A DNA stretch of 41,651 nucleotides from Bacilli bacterium (lineage in GTDB: Bacteria; Bacillota_I; Bacilli_A; RFN20; CAG-826), in contig JAIKYF010000021.1 in assembly GCA_024683495.1 (NCBI GenBank), forward strand, positions 1 to 41,651, given 5' to 3'. A model generated the notes under the pieces. The model was not told where the DNA came from and did not search any database. It saw only the letters and a program-made list of their open reading frames with translations. Made by a program: the position numbers and the translations under genes. How positions within the stretch are numbered: the stretch's first letter is position 1; every line of letters starts with the position of its first letter. Shown here in pieces: positions 1 to 6,510 of the stretch.

Positions 1-2
1 TC

Positions 3-59
3 GTAAAACAAATCCTTTCTCAACAGGAGGAAGAACATGAGAAGGCTAAGAAAATATAA
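3..59 (+). CDS. Possible 3' end of an upstream gene (partial)
   Basis: An open frame enters from the left edge and stops at TAA 57-59. Its last residues (VKQILSQQEEEHEKAKKI) look like a charged helical tail. It would overlap the next gene by 23 bases. A second open frame ends at TGA 38-40, giving an ATGA overlap with the next start, so the true frame is undecided. From context this should be the ATPase of the ABC-2 exporter that follows, but no ATPase motif lies inside the window. Confidence 0.3.
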   Translation, partial: VKQILSQQEEEHEKAKKI

Positions 60-876
60 GCCGTTTGTTCGTGCCTCAGCCATTGATATGATGGCGTATC
101 GTTTTAATATTTTGACATGGGCGATAGTTACTGTTGCGGAAGTTGCTTGTCTAGTTTTCTTATGGCTCGCTGTTTATCAAAGCAGTGAGGGTGGGATTAA
201 TGCTTCTATTAATGGATTTACATATAAGGAAATGATTTCCTATGTTGTCTTAACAACGATATTTGGATTCGTCACTTTTAACGACGATACTATGTGGTAT
301 ATCAATCGAGACATTAGACAAGGAACAATAGGTAATTTCTTAATCAAGCCCATTTCATATCGAGGTAAGTTCATCGCATCAAACATTGGGGCGTTTTCAA
401 TGATGTCGCTTGTGTTTGGTATCCCTCTATATGCAGCTGGTTTAGGAACACTCATCGGAATTGGGTTTTTACCTGTACCATCTGTTTGGGATTTCATTGC
501 CCATTTCGGTTTATTCTTGATCGCTAGTGTTCTCGCTTGTTTATTAAATGGGGCTATTTCTTATTTATTTGGGATATTGTGTTTCTATACCACCGCGGCG
601 TGGGGACTTAATTCATTGAAGACAACAGTGATTTCGTTCTTGTCTGGTACGTTATTGCCTATCGCTTTCTTTCCAAATGTCTTCCGTGAAATTGTCTCTT
701 ATATGCCCTTTGCAGGCATGAGTCAAAACCCAATATTAATATTGATGATGAAATATAGTTATTTGGAATGTGCTAAAGTGCTTCTAATATCTTTCGTTTG
801 GCTAGTTTTATTGGAACTACTTGGCAAACTACTTTTCAATCACGCGATAAAACTCGTCACGGTGCAGGGAGGATAA
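37..876 (+). CDS. ABC-2 family exporter membrane subunit 1
   Basis: A 279-residue integral membrane protein with about six hydrophobic segments (roughly residues 25-47, 64-80, 112-138, 153-186, 196-215 and 240-262) and a basic cytoplasmic N-terminus. It resembles the ABC-2 permease group in which two such subunits pair with one cytoplasmic ATPase to move lipids, glycans or drugs across the membrane. The start has a clear AGGAGG site about 8 bases upstream. The next gene encodes a similar permease after a single base, so the two are surely co-transcribed and probably form a heterodimer. The ATPase should lie to the left. The transported substrate cannot be read from the sequence. Confidence 0.85.
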   Translation: MRRLRKYKPFVRASAIDMMAYRFNILTWAIVTVAEVACLVFLWLAVYQSSEGGINASINGFTYKEMISYVVLTTIFGFVTFNDDTMWYINRDIRQGTIGNFLIKPISYRGKFIASNIGAFSMMSLVFGIPLYAAGLGTLIGIGFLPVPSVWDFIAHFGLFLIASVLACLLNGAISYLFGILCFYTTAAWGLNSLKTTVISFLSGTLLPIAFFPNVFREIVSYMPFAGMSQNPILILMMKYSYLECAKVLLISFVWLVLLELLGKLLFNHAIKLVTVQGG

Positions 877-877
877 T

Positions 878-1669
878 ATGAGATATATCAAACTTTATTT
901 CACCTGTATCAAACGTAGCGTGATGTCCAGACTGGAATACAAAAGGGACTCGATTATTTCTATTCTTTCCTTCTTGATTTCTAACGCTTGTTCGCTTTGT
1001 TCTATCTACTTTATTTTGCAAGCAATTCCTTCATTAAAAGGCTATACCACTGCAGAAGTCGGCTTTTTTTACGGATTTTCAATGCTTCCTATAGCAATAG
1101 ACCATTTGTTCAGCGATGAATTTTGGTTAGTAGCTTACCGCCGCGTTCAACTAGGAGATATGGACCGTCACTTCTTACGTCCTGTTCCAGTTATTTTCCA
1201 AATGTTTGCGGAAACATTCCAACCAGATGGATTTGGTGAGGTTATTGTTGGCATCACAATGATTGTCATCTGTGGATTGAATTTACAGGTAGCAGTTTCC
1301 TTTGGTGCAATACTCGTTTTAAGTATTGGTGCGATCTTTGGCGCAATAATTATCACTTCATTTAAAATCGCTATTTCATCTTTAGCGTTTATCTTCAAAC
1401 GCAGTGGACCACTACTTCAAATCATTTATAACTTCACTATATATGCAAAATATCCGATTGCTATTTACCCGTATGCAATCCGCTTTATTTTGATTTTTAT
1501 CTTACCGTTTGGATTATTTATTTCCTTACCAGTTGATACATTGCTTTATGGAACTTATAACCCATACTTATTAAGTTTGATCATTGTTGGTGCATCGATC
1601 GCATTCTTTACGCTTGCTACATTTATATGGACATTATGCGCGAGACGATACGAATCAACAGGATCTTAA
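878..1669 (+). CDS. ABC-2 family exporter membrane subunit 2
   Basis: A 263-residue membrane protein with about six hydrophobic stretches, the same size class and topology as the gene before it. It carries the pattern common to this permease group: a basic N-terminal helix (YIKLYFTCIKRSVMSRLEYK) before the first membrane span and a loop with RRVQLGDMDRHFLRPVP between spans 2 and 3. GGGAGG lies 6-7 bases before the ATG, inside the end of the previous gene, which suggests translational coupling. The reading frame ends a few bases before the first repeat unit. Its partner subunit and missing ATPase are described in the preceding entry; substrate unknown. Confidence 0.85.
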   Translation: MRYIKLYFTCIKRSVMSRLEYKRDSIISILSFLISNACSLCSIYFILQAIPSLKGYTTAEVGFFYGFSMLPIAIDHLFSDEFWLVAYRRVQLGDMDRHFLRPVPVIFQMFAETFQPDGFGEVIVGITMIVICGLNLQVAVSFGAILVLSIGAIFGAIIITSFKIAISSLAFIFKRSGPLLQIIYNFTIYAKYPIAIYPYAIRFILIFILPFGLFISLPVDTLLYGTYNPYLLSLIIVGASIAFFTLATFIWTLCARRYESTGS

Positions 1670-1677
1670 TTGATATT

Positions 1678-1700
1678 AAAAAAGTCGCCCGGATGGACGA
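1678..1700 (-). terminator. Intrinsic terminator at the end of repeat unit 1
   Basis: On the minus strand TCGTCC and GGGCGA pair around a 4-base loop and are followed by T6. One pair is a U:G wobble that would be C:A in a plus-strand transcript, so the stem works best for minus transcripts. It faces the plus-strand permease gene ending at 1669. Confidence 0.55.
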
Positions 1701-2053
1701 GTTAATTTACATTGATCTTAGCCTTAATTCAGGCCTTGTCATATGTGTCGACTAATTGTCGTGCTAGGAGAGTGCCTTTTGTCTCATTGAAGAGAATGGG
1801 TTTCGTCCTGCGACAAGATGTGCCAAGACGACGCCAATTCTCCGAAGAAGAACAAACTCCGCTCTCTCCGACAAAGCTCACATTCGACCCGTGGGACACG
1901 GTTTCGACGACGTCTATATTTCGCTCACTTCATCACATATCGTGAGACGTGAACTGACCGGGGGCTAGCCAGAACGCGTTATATCCAGATATATAAAGTA
2001 GCTTCGACGTCGATGGTTTCTGATAGTTCCAGGACGAGGGACGGACGAGCATG

Positions 2054-2078
2054 AAAAAAACCGCCCACGAGGGACGGT
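2054..2078 (-). terminator. Intrinsic terminator in module C of unit 1
   Basis: Minus strand ACCGTCC / GGGCGGT pair with one U:G wobble around a 5-base loop, followed by T7. The same hairpin occurs at 5073-5096 in unit 3. Confidence 0.65.
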
Positions 2079-2154
2079 CTAATTCGCTTTTGCTTCGTGC
2101 GTCGGGGAGAACGATCTTCGTATGAATGAGGAGAATTGCTCTCGTCCTGACACA

Positions 2155-2319
2155 TTTGCTGTAATCATCCAAACCCAGTTTTCCTGATTCGTCCAAATTT
2201 CGCTTTCCCCGAAAAGAGCCTCCGCCAGTTGTCTAATTTTGCCACGACTACTTCGACGATATGCAAAAAACACTTGATATAGTTCTACATGCTATAATAA
2301 TGGTTATAGGAGCATCTAT
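2155..2319 (+). promoter_or_regulatory. Leader and ribosome binding site of the zinc-ribbon gene
   Basis: AT-rich stretch between repeat unit 1 and the next gene. TATAAT at 2293-2298 is a likely -10 box, but the only good -35 candidate (TTGATA, 2274-2279) leaves just 13 bases of spacer, so the promoter is uncertain. AGGAG at 2309-2312 fixes the start at 2320. Confidence 0.4.
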
Positions 2320-3243
2320 ATGAAGACATATTGTGGAGACTGCAAAAAAGCATTAGATCAAGGCGATCGTTTTTGCCGTTATTGTGGATCTAGCAGGATC
2401 ATAATTGAAAAGGACGAGGAAGCACCTTCTTTTGAAATTAACGGAGATACCTTAGAAACGTACAATAGTGGCTATAGCCATGCATTCAAGGATATACGCT
2501 TATATTTATTTCATTGCCTTGACCATACTTTAGAAAAAAGTGAATTTTTTGATACCATGAAAAAGATAGAAAGGGATGACCTTTCTTCATGGAAACGAGA
2601 GTTATCGGACACTTGGAAACAAATGACTGCATTAGTTATCCCACAATCGGTTAAACGGATTGATATTGAGAGAAAATTTAGCGATTTTTCTATTTTCTAT
2701 AGTATCTCAATCCATCCTGATGTCCATTTTTTTAATTTCTGGCCCTCTCATCAGACTTATATCGGATACATTAATATCCCTCCTAAAACAGAAATAAAGA
2801 AAGTCGGCCAAATCATCGCATACGAATTAAAAATAGATGAGGGGCGTACAGTGTATGATATTGGTAACTACTATGATACTTTGGTTAACAGAATTGTGCT
2901 TCCTAAAACACTTAAACAATTGTTATGCAAAGAACCTCATTATATGCAAATTAATAGTACTTGTGAGATAAACATACCAAGTAGCGTTGATTATATTGAT
3001 ATTGAAATGTTTTCGTGTTGGAGCATTGGAAAAGTGTTCTATGATGGAACGAAGTATAAATTTAAAAGTATATTACATTTTACTGAATTACCGTTTAATT
3101 CGTTTGATTTGCAAGAATTTACTCCAAATGTCGTAATACATTGCACTGATGGTGATTTAAGATTAAGGATTATTAGAAAAGAAGATAAAATGAAAAAAAT
3201 TGAACCACTTAATAAAAGCAATAGTATTGTCGAATTTTATTAA
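2320..3243 (+). CDS. Zinc-ribbon protein with degenerate BspA-like leucine-rich repeats
   Basis: A 307-residue soluble protein of unknown function. Residues 5-23 form a zinc ribbon with two CxxC knuckles (CGDC and CRYC). The region from about residue 105 to 265 holds repeats such as VIPQSVKRI, VLPKTLKQL and IPSSVDYI, ending in VFYDGTKYKF. These resemble the IP-x-SV and GT-x-x-x-(W/F) signatures of BspA-type (LRR_5) repeats, though much decayed. There is no signal peptide or membrane span, so it is probably cytoplasmic, unlike typical surface BspA proteins. It is clearly more AT-rich than the housekeeping genes and stands alone between repeat units 1 and 2, which suggests acquisition as a cassette. 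No partner gene suggests a role. Confidence 0.75.
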   Translation: MKTYCGDCKKALDQGDRFCRYCGSSRIIIEKDEEAPSFEINGDTLETYNSGYSHAFKDIRLYLFHCLDHTLEKSEFFDTMKKIERDDLSSWKRELSDTWKQMTALVIPQSVKRIDIERKFSDFSIFYSISIHPDVHFFNFWPSHQTYIGYINIPPKTEIKKVGQIIAYELKIDEGRTVYDIGNYYDTLVNRIVLPKTLKQLLCKEPHYMQINSTCEINIPSSVDYIDIEMFSCWSIGKVFYDGTKYKFKSILHFTELPFNSFDLQEFTPNVVIHCTDGDLRLRIIRKEDKMKKIEPLNKSNSIVEFY

Positions 3244-3258
3244 GTTAGTATCTTGCGG
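3244..3258. other. Junction between zinc-ribbon gene and repeat unit 2
   Basis: Only 15 bases separate the stop codon from the terminator that opens unit 2. No plus-strand terminator is visible for the gene. Confidence 0.4.
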
Positions 3259-3284
3259 TAAAAAAGCCGCCCATTATGGACGAC
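3259..3284 (-). terminator. Intrinsic terminator at the end of repeat unit 2
   Basis: Minus strand GTCGTCC / GGGCGGC with U:G wobbles and a 5-base loop, then T6. Same position in the unit as the terminators at 1678 and 4692. Confidence 0.6.
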
Positions 3285-3526
3285 TTAATTTACATTGATC
3301 TTAGCCTTAATTCAGGCCTTGTCATATGTGTCGACTAATTGTCGTGCTAGGAGAGTGCCTTTTGTCTCATTGAAGATAATTGCTCTCGTCCTGACACAAC
3401 AGAGTTATCTCACGATAGGCTCACATATCCCGCTTGGGGCAAGGATTCGCATCCTCCCTCCGAAGCCGTTCCATCCCCTGCCGCCACGTCATCGGCGCCG
3501 GGTCCGAGGAAATCCTTTGTATAAAT

Positions 3527-3552
3527 ACAAAAGACGCCTCTTTCGAGACGCC
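3527..3552 (-). terminator. Intrinsic terminator inside repeat unit 2
   Basis: Minus strand GGCGTCTC-GAAA-GAGGCGTC, an 8-base stem with a GNRA tetraloop, followed by TTTTGTATTT. Probably ends the transcript of the minus-strand zinc-ribbon gene. Confidence 0.7.
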
Positions 3553-3828
3553 TGATGTGTTTGCGTTTGCCGTTGCGCCCAGGTTACTGTGCCAAGACGA
3601 CGCACATTCTCTCCGAAAGGACGAACTTCGCTCTCTCCGTCGAAGCCCATATTCGACCCGTGGGGTGCGATTCGGAGGACGCCTAACATTTGCCAGCCAA
3701 AACTACGATCGTGCGACGTGGGCCAGATTGTTTAACTCTTCTAAATAAATACATACAATTTTAATGTCATTTTTATCTGGACATAAAATTAACTCTCGAA
3801 TTTAGATAGAAAACAAGCCCGAATTCTT

Positions 3829-4629
3829 TTATCTGGATGTGGTTCGAATTCTATTTAATAATTCGCTGTACTTGCTAATTGCATTGTTTGCTATTTCGAT
3901 AACACGAAATAATTCATTAACCAAATCAGGTTCAAAAACAAATTCAATAAATCTTTCTTTAGGTTGTGTATTTTCCACTCTAGCACATAAATCAACAAAC
4001 AATTTATCAATCGTTTCTATGTCTTTTTTTAGTAACGGTACAGCTTCAACAGCAAGATGTCTTAAAGGATAGCAACTTCCATAGTTAGCAATACCACGTA
4101 ACTCGTCAAGATAATATTTTAATTTATCTTTAACCTTACGGTTTTTTTGTCGCAAAATTTGGGGGTCATCAAAACAAAAGAAATGATCCCATAAATAGAA
4201 ATTATAAAATTTGTTTTCGAAAAGATGATAGTAATGCTCTAATCTATGCTCGCACTCTTGTTTAATTTTATAAAGATTTTCTTTATTGTCTAATAGTTTT
4301 TTGATGTACTCACACTCGCGTTCAACTTCATCGATAATTCTTTTAACACCATACTCACCTTCAAAACGACGATATTTAGAAATTAGTAAATTCACTTTTT
4401 CGACAAGCTCTTTTTTTGCTGAATAATAGTCTGATGCAGAATAAGTTCTTTCGTAAAGCTCTTTTTGACGTTCCAATTCTTCTTGCTCTTTTAATTTTTG
4501 ACGTTTCAATTCTTCTTGCTCTTTTAAATATATAGGGTTATCTACTAAAGGAGTGCCACAAAAAGAACAATATAAATGATCTATATCATACTCTTTTTGA
4601 CATTTTGGACACATCTTAGGTTTGCTCAT
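3829..4629 (-). CDS. Zinc-ribbon coiled-coil protein, function unknown
   Basis: A 266-residue protein with an N-terminal zinc ribbon (CPKC at residues 7-10, CSFC at 21-24), a strongly charged coiled coil from about 33 to 60 and a helical remainder with no recognised domain. The coiled coil holds an 11-residue tandem repeat (LKEQEELKRQK then LKEQEELERQK) that is also a DNA tandem repeat. No signal peptide or membrane span. Its zinc ribbon is the same type as that of the other gene in this cluster, but the rest is unrelated. It is AT-rich and placed singly between repeat units 2 and 3. A promoter 7 bases before the ATG suggests a leaderless mRNA. Confidence 0.75.
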   Translation of the reverse strand: MSKPKMCPKCQKEYDIDHLYCSFCGTPLVDNPIYLKEQEELKRQKLKEQEELERQKELYERTYSASDYYSAKKELVEKVNLLISKYRRFEGEYGVKRIIDEVERECEYIKKLLDNKENLYKIKQECEHRLEHYYHLFENKFYNFYLWDHFFCFDDPQILRQKNRKVKDKLKYYLDELRGIANYGSCYPLRHLAVEAVPLLKKDIETIDKLFVDLCARVENTQPKERFIEFVFEPDLVNELFRVIEIANNAISKYSELLNRIRTTSR

Positions 4630-4635
4630 AATATC

Positions 4636-4664
4636 ATAATAGTATTAACTATTTTTTTATGCAA
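4636..4664 (-). promoter_or_regulatory. Promoter of the coiled-coil zinc-ribbon gene
   Basis: TTGCAT (4659-4664), 17-base spacer, TATTAT (4636-4641) on the minus strand. The expected transcription start falls at about the ATG at 4629, leaving no room for a ribosome binding site. Confidence 0.55.
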
Positions 4665-4691
4665 TACGCTGACAAAAAGATAACAAAGAAG

Positions 4692-4716
4692 AAAAAAGAC
4701 GCCCATCAAGGACGCC
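4692..4716 (-). terminator. Intrinsic terminator at the end of repeat unit 3
   Basis: Minus strand GGCGTCC / GGGCGTC with U:G wobbles and a 5-base loop, then T6. It insulates the zinc-ribbon gene from transcription arriving from the rpsR side. Confidence 0.65.
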
Positions 4717-5072
4717 TAATTTTACTTCATAGAATATCTGCTAGTTCCTAGCCAACTAGATAATCTTAATTAATGCTCTGTCGAGGGAAGTCGTTTTTGT
4801 CCAACTGAGGGAATCAACGACTGTCCAACAACAATATCTGTGCCATGACGACGCCCATTCTCTCCGAAAGGACGAACTTCGCTCTCTCCGTCGAAGCCCA
4901 TATTCGACCCGTGGGACGCGATTCGGAGGACGCCTAGCATTTGCCAGCCAAAACTACGATCGTGCGACGTGGACTGACCGGGGCTAGCCAGAACGCGTTA
5001 TATACAGATATATAAAGTAGCTTCGACGTCGATGGTTTCTGATAGTTCCAGGATGAGGGACGGACGAGCATG

Positions 5073-5096
5073 AAAAAACCGCCCACGAGGGACGGT
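5073..5096 (-). terminator. Terminator of the rpsF-ssb-rpsR operon
   Basis: Minus strand ACCGTCC / GGGCGGT stem followed by T6, about 85 bases after the rpsR stop. It is part of module C of repeat unit 3. Confidence 0.7.
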
Positions 5097-5179
5097 CTAA
5101 TTCGCTTTTGCTTCGTGCGTCGGGGAGAACGATCTTCGTCTCGTTGGAGAGAATTGCTCTCGTCCTGACACACAAGAGT

Positions 5180-5410
5180 TTATCTTTGTCCAGGTTCTGG
5201 GAGAAGAGCCATGAAACGAGCATTTTTGATCGCTCTGGCGAGTTGTCTTTGATACTTCGCAGAGGTTCCAGTGACGGAACGTGGGGTGATCTTCCCATCA
5301 GCATTGATATACTTTTTGAGAAGTTCAACGTCCTTGTAGTCAATATATTTGACTTTGTTCTTAGTGAAGTAGCAGACCTTCTTCCTGGGTCTCATTTTCT
5401 TGAAAGCCAT
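5180..5410 (-). CDS. rpsR: 30S ribosomal protein S18
   Basis: A 76-residue S18 protein. It has the family pattern: a basic N-terminus with KVCYFTKNK, then [14 protein letters not shown], then the conserved core [19 protein letters not shown] and an [13 protein letters not shown] helix. Only one cysteine is present, so this is the zinc-free form. It binds the 30S platform together with S6. It is the last gene of rpsF-ssb-rpsR, with AAAGGA about 9 bases before the start and 15 bases after the ssb stop. Length and gene order are typical of Bacillota. Confidence 0.97.
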   Translation of the reverse strand: MAFKKMRPRKKVCYFTKNKVKYIDYKDVELLKKYINADGKITPRSVTGTSAKYQRQLARAIKNARFMALLPEPGQR

Positions 5411-5425
5411 TGTTGATTATCCTTT

Positions 5426-5896
5426 CTATTCAAAGTCTGGAAGATCGTCGTCGAGAGTATCGATGGTGTCCATATTGGACGAAGATTCAGGCTGAACTTG
5501 GCTGGTGACGCCTGGCGCTGGACGATCGGGGCGGAAATCATTTCCACCTTCATTAGCGCGGGGTGTAGTGTCTTTTGGATCGAGGAAATAGAAATTATCG
5601 ATAATCGTTTCGATTGTGGTCATTTCGATGCCGTCGGTCTGACGGATATATTTTCTCTGACTCAAACGTCCTTCAACAGCGACGCGAGTTCCTTTATGGA
5701 GACTGGCTCTAGCAAGTTCTGCTTTTTGTCCAAACGTAACACACCTCATATACAAAGGCGGGTTCGAAGTGCCGTCGGAATTTTTCTTATAATCATTAAC
5801 CGCAATGGTGAAGTTAGTGATTGTGAGCTCAGGTGAAGGTTTTCTGGTCTCTGGCTCACGGGTAAGATTCCCAATAAGGATTACACGGTTCAACAT
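5426..5896 (-). CDS. ssb: Single-stranded DNA-binding protein
   Basis: A 156-residue SSB. The OB fold covers residues 1-105 (MLNRVILIGNLTREPE, FTIAVND, FGQKAELA, KGTRVAVEGRL) and is followed by a flexible linker rich in Pro, Ser and Asp. It coats single-stranded DNA and recruits repair and replication proteins through its acidic C-terminal tip. The tip here reads DDDLPDFE rather than the common DDDLPF or DDDIPF, so the usual terminal Pro-Phe pair is interrupted and followed by Glu. GGAGG precedes the start. It lies between rpsF and rpsR, its standard place in Bacillota. Confidence 0.96.
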   Translation of the reverse strand: MLNRVILIGNLTREPETRKPSPELTITNFTIAVNDYKKNSDGTSNPPLYMRCVTFGQKAELARASLHKGTRVAVEGRLSQRKYIRQTDGIEMTTIETIIDNFYFLDPKDTTPRANEGGNDFRPDRPAPGVTSQVQPESSSNMDTIDTLDDDLPDFE

Positions 5897-5926
5897 AGTT
5901 TAGATCCTCCAATTAATTGTCGTTGC

Positions 5927-6211
5927 TTAGTCTTGATCGACAGTGATCAAGTGACGAAGAACGTTGTTATCAAGTTTCGCTAAACGATCAAATTCGTTGA
6001 GAGCTTCTTCGGCAGTCACTTTGAGAATGACATAGTAGCCTTTGCTCTGCTTTTTGATCGGGTAAGCCAACTCTTTGACGCCCCACTCCTCGGTCTTGGT
6101 GACCTTAGCCTTGTTGTCTTCAAGGATCTTCTGGAGTTTGGCGATTTCATCTTTACGGGCAGCCTCGTCGAGGTTGGCGTTTAAGATGTACATGAGTTCG
6201 TATTTCTTCAT
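5927..6211 (-). CDS. rpsF: 30S ribosomal protein S6
   Basis: A 94-residue S6 protein with the ferredoxin-like fold signature: MKKYELMYILN at the start, then EWGVKELAYPIKKQSKGYYV and a C-terminal NNVLRHLITV. It pairs with S18 on the 30S platform. TAGGAGG lies 9 bases before the ATG. First gene of the rpsF-ssb-rpsR operon; the promoter is at 6305-6333, and the leader of about 86 bases may be an autoregulatory target of the S6:S18 complex. Confidence 0.97.
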   Translation of the reverse strand: MKKYELMYILNANLDEAARKDEIAKLQKILEDNKAKVTKTEEWGVKELAYPIKKQSKGYYVILKVTAEEALNEFDRLAKLDNNVLRHLITVDQD

Positions 6212-6298
6212 ATACTTACACCTCCTAATTTGGTCTCAGGATCATATCGAATTGCACGTATGACCATAAGAGTATGTGCTTCTACCTTCACAGAAGCG
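6212..6298 (-). promoter_or_regulatory. Leader of the rpsF operon, possible S6:S18 regulatory RNA
   Basis: The predicted transcript starts near 6298 with CCG followed by a hairpin GCTTCT-GTGAAGGT-AGAAGC (6278-6297). Many bacteria regulate this operon by S6:S18 binding to a leader hairpin with an exposed CCG. I see a CCG and a hairpin but cannot confirm the exact motif by eye. Confidence 0.35.
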
Positions 6299-6304
6299 GT
6301 CATA

Positions 6305-6333
6305 ATTATATTATGAAGCTTGAGTATAATCAA
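6305..6333 (-). promoter_or_regulatory. Promoter of rpsF-ssb-rpsR
   Basis: TTGATT (6328-6333), 17-base spacer, TATAAT (6305-6310) on the minus strand; a near-consensus housekeeping sigma promoter. Confidence 0.75.
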
Positions 6334-6340
6334 TGAAGAA

Positions 6341-6455
6341 TCCACTTTTTCATTGTCATCTCCCATCTAAGCCTGGGAGTTCAATGGCTTTATCTGCCCC
6401 CACTATATAAATGGAGGTTTTCCGCAATTTTGTTCAAAAATTCTCAAAATAAATG
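6341..6455. other. Gene-free stretch between the lysS terminator and the rpsF promoter
   Basis: About 115 bases with no gene. It holds one perfect inverted repeat, CTCCCA-N8-TGGGAG (6360-6379). No U-tract follows on either strand, so it is not an obvious terminator. Confidence 0.4.
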
Positions 6456-6486
6456 AAAACTGCCCTCGCTTATTGGAGGGCAGTTT
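6456..6486 (-). terminator. Intrinsic terminator of lysS
   Basis: Perfect 11-base stem AAACTGCCCTC / GAGGGCAGTTT (6457-6467 with 6476-6486) and an 8-base loop. On the minus strand it is followed by TTTTCATTTATTTT. It begins 25 bases after the lysS stop. Confidence 0.85.
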
Positions 6487-6510
6487 AAGAAAATCACTGG
6501 CAAATCCCGC

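Larger units (their letters stand above)
1678..2154 (-). repeat. Modular repeat unit 1 (terminator-bearing)
   Basis: This 480-base gene-free stretch is built of three modules in plus-coordinate order. Module A is 1678-1818; 1702-1793 is identical over 92 bases to 3285-3376. Module B, 1819-1952, is 134 bases and related to 3588-3721 and 4839-4972, but is the most diverged of the three. Module C, 1953-2154, is nearly identical to 4973-5172. Minus-strand terminators lie at 1678-1700 and 2054-2078. Short open frames here are copies of the same frames in the other units and show no ribosome binding sites or domain signal. The unit sits between a plus-strand permease gene and a plus-strand zinc-ribbon gene, so no known gene reads into it on the minus strand. 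Confidence 0.85.
3259..3721 (-). repeat. Modular repeat unit 2 (terminator-bearing)
   Basis: The second gene-free repeat unit. It begins with module A (92 bases identical to unit 1), then a private stretch of about 190 bases (3400-3587) containing its own terminator, then module B (3588-3721) that is much closer to unit 3 than to unit 1. Module C is missing. The unit lies directly downstream, on the minus strand, of the coiled-coil zinc-ribbon gene and would serve as its 3' region. Apparent short open frames are shared copies of those in the other units and are not supported as genes. The remainder to 3828 is AT-rich with no recognisable feature. Confidence 0.85.
4692..5172 (-). repeat. Modular repeat unit 3 (terminator-bearing)
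   Basis: The third gene-free unit, with modules in the same order as unit 1: an A-like module (4692-4838) that keeps the terminator but has otherwise diverged, module B (4839-4972, 134 bases, close to unit 2) and module C (4973-5172, about 200 bases nearly identical to unit 1). It begins 7 bases after the rpsR stop codon and supplies that operon's terminator. This makes it a candidate ancestral location for the family. No coding function is supported. Confidence 0.85.

Noticed and set aside
1712-1945. Short open frame whose first 27 residues are identical to one at 3295
   Set aside because: The identity is explained by the 92-base DNA repeat. It runs against the terminators, has no ribosome binding site, and diverges as soon as the repeat ends.
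3489-3689. Arg-rich minus-strand frame in repeat unit 2
   Set aside because: It spans the tetraloop terminator and module B, and the frame is not kept in unit 1. Treated as non-coding repeat.
1678-5172. CRISPR array or integron attC array
   Set aside because: Repeats are 134-200 bases, mosaic and not evenly spaced. No cas genes, no integrase and no short regular spacers.
4934-5173. Minus-strand frame shared with 1933-2196 (contains SSWNYQKPSTSKLLYIS)
   Set aside because: It follows repeat module C, crosses an intrinsic terminator, and ends differently in the two copies. No domain or start signal.
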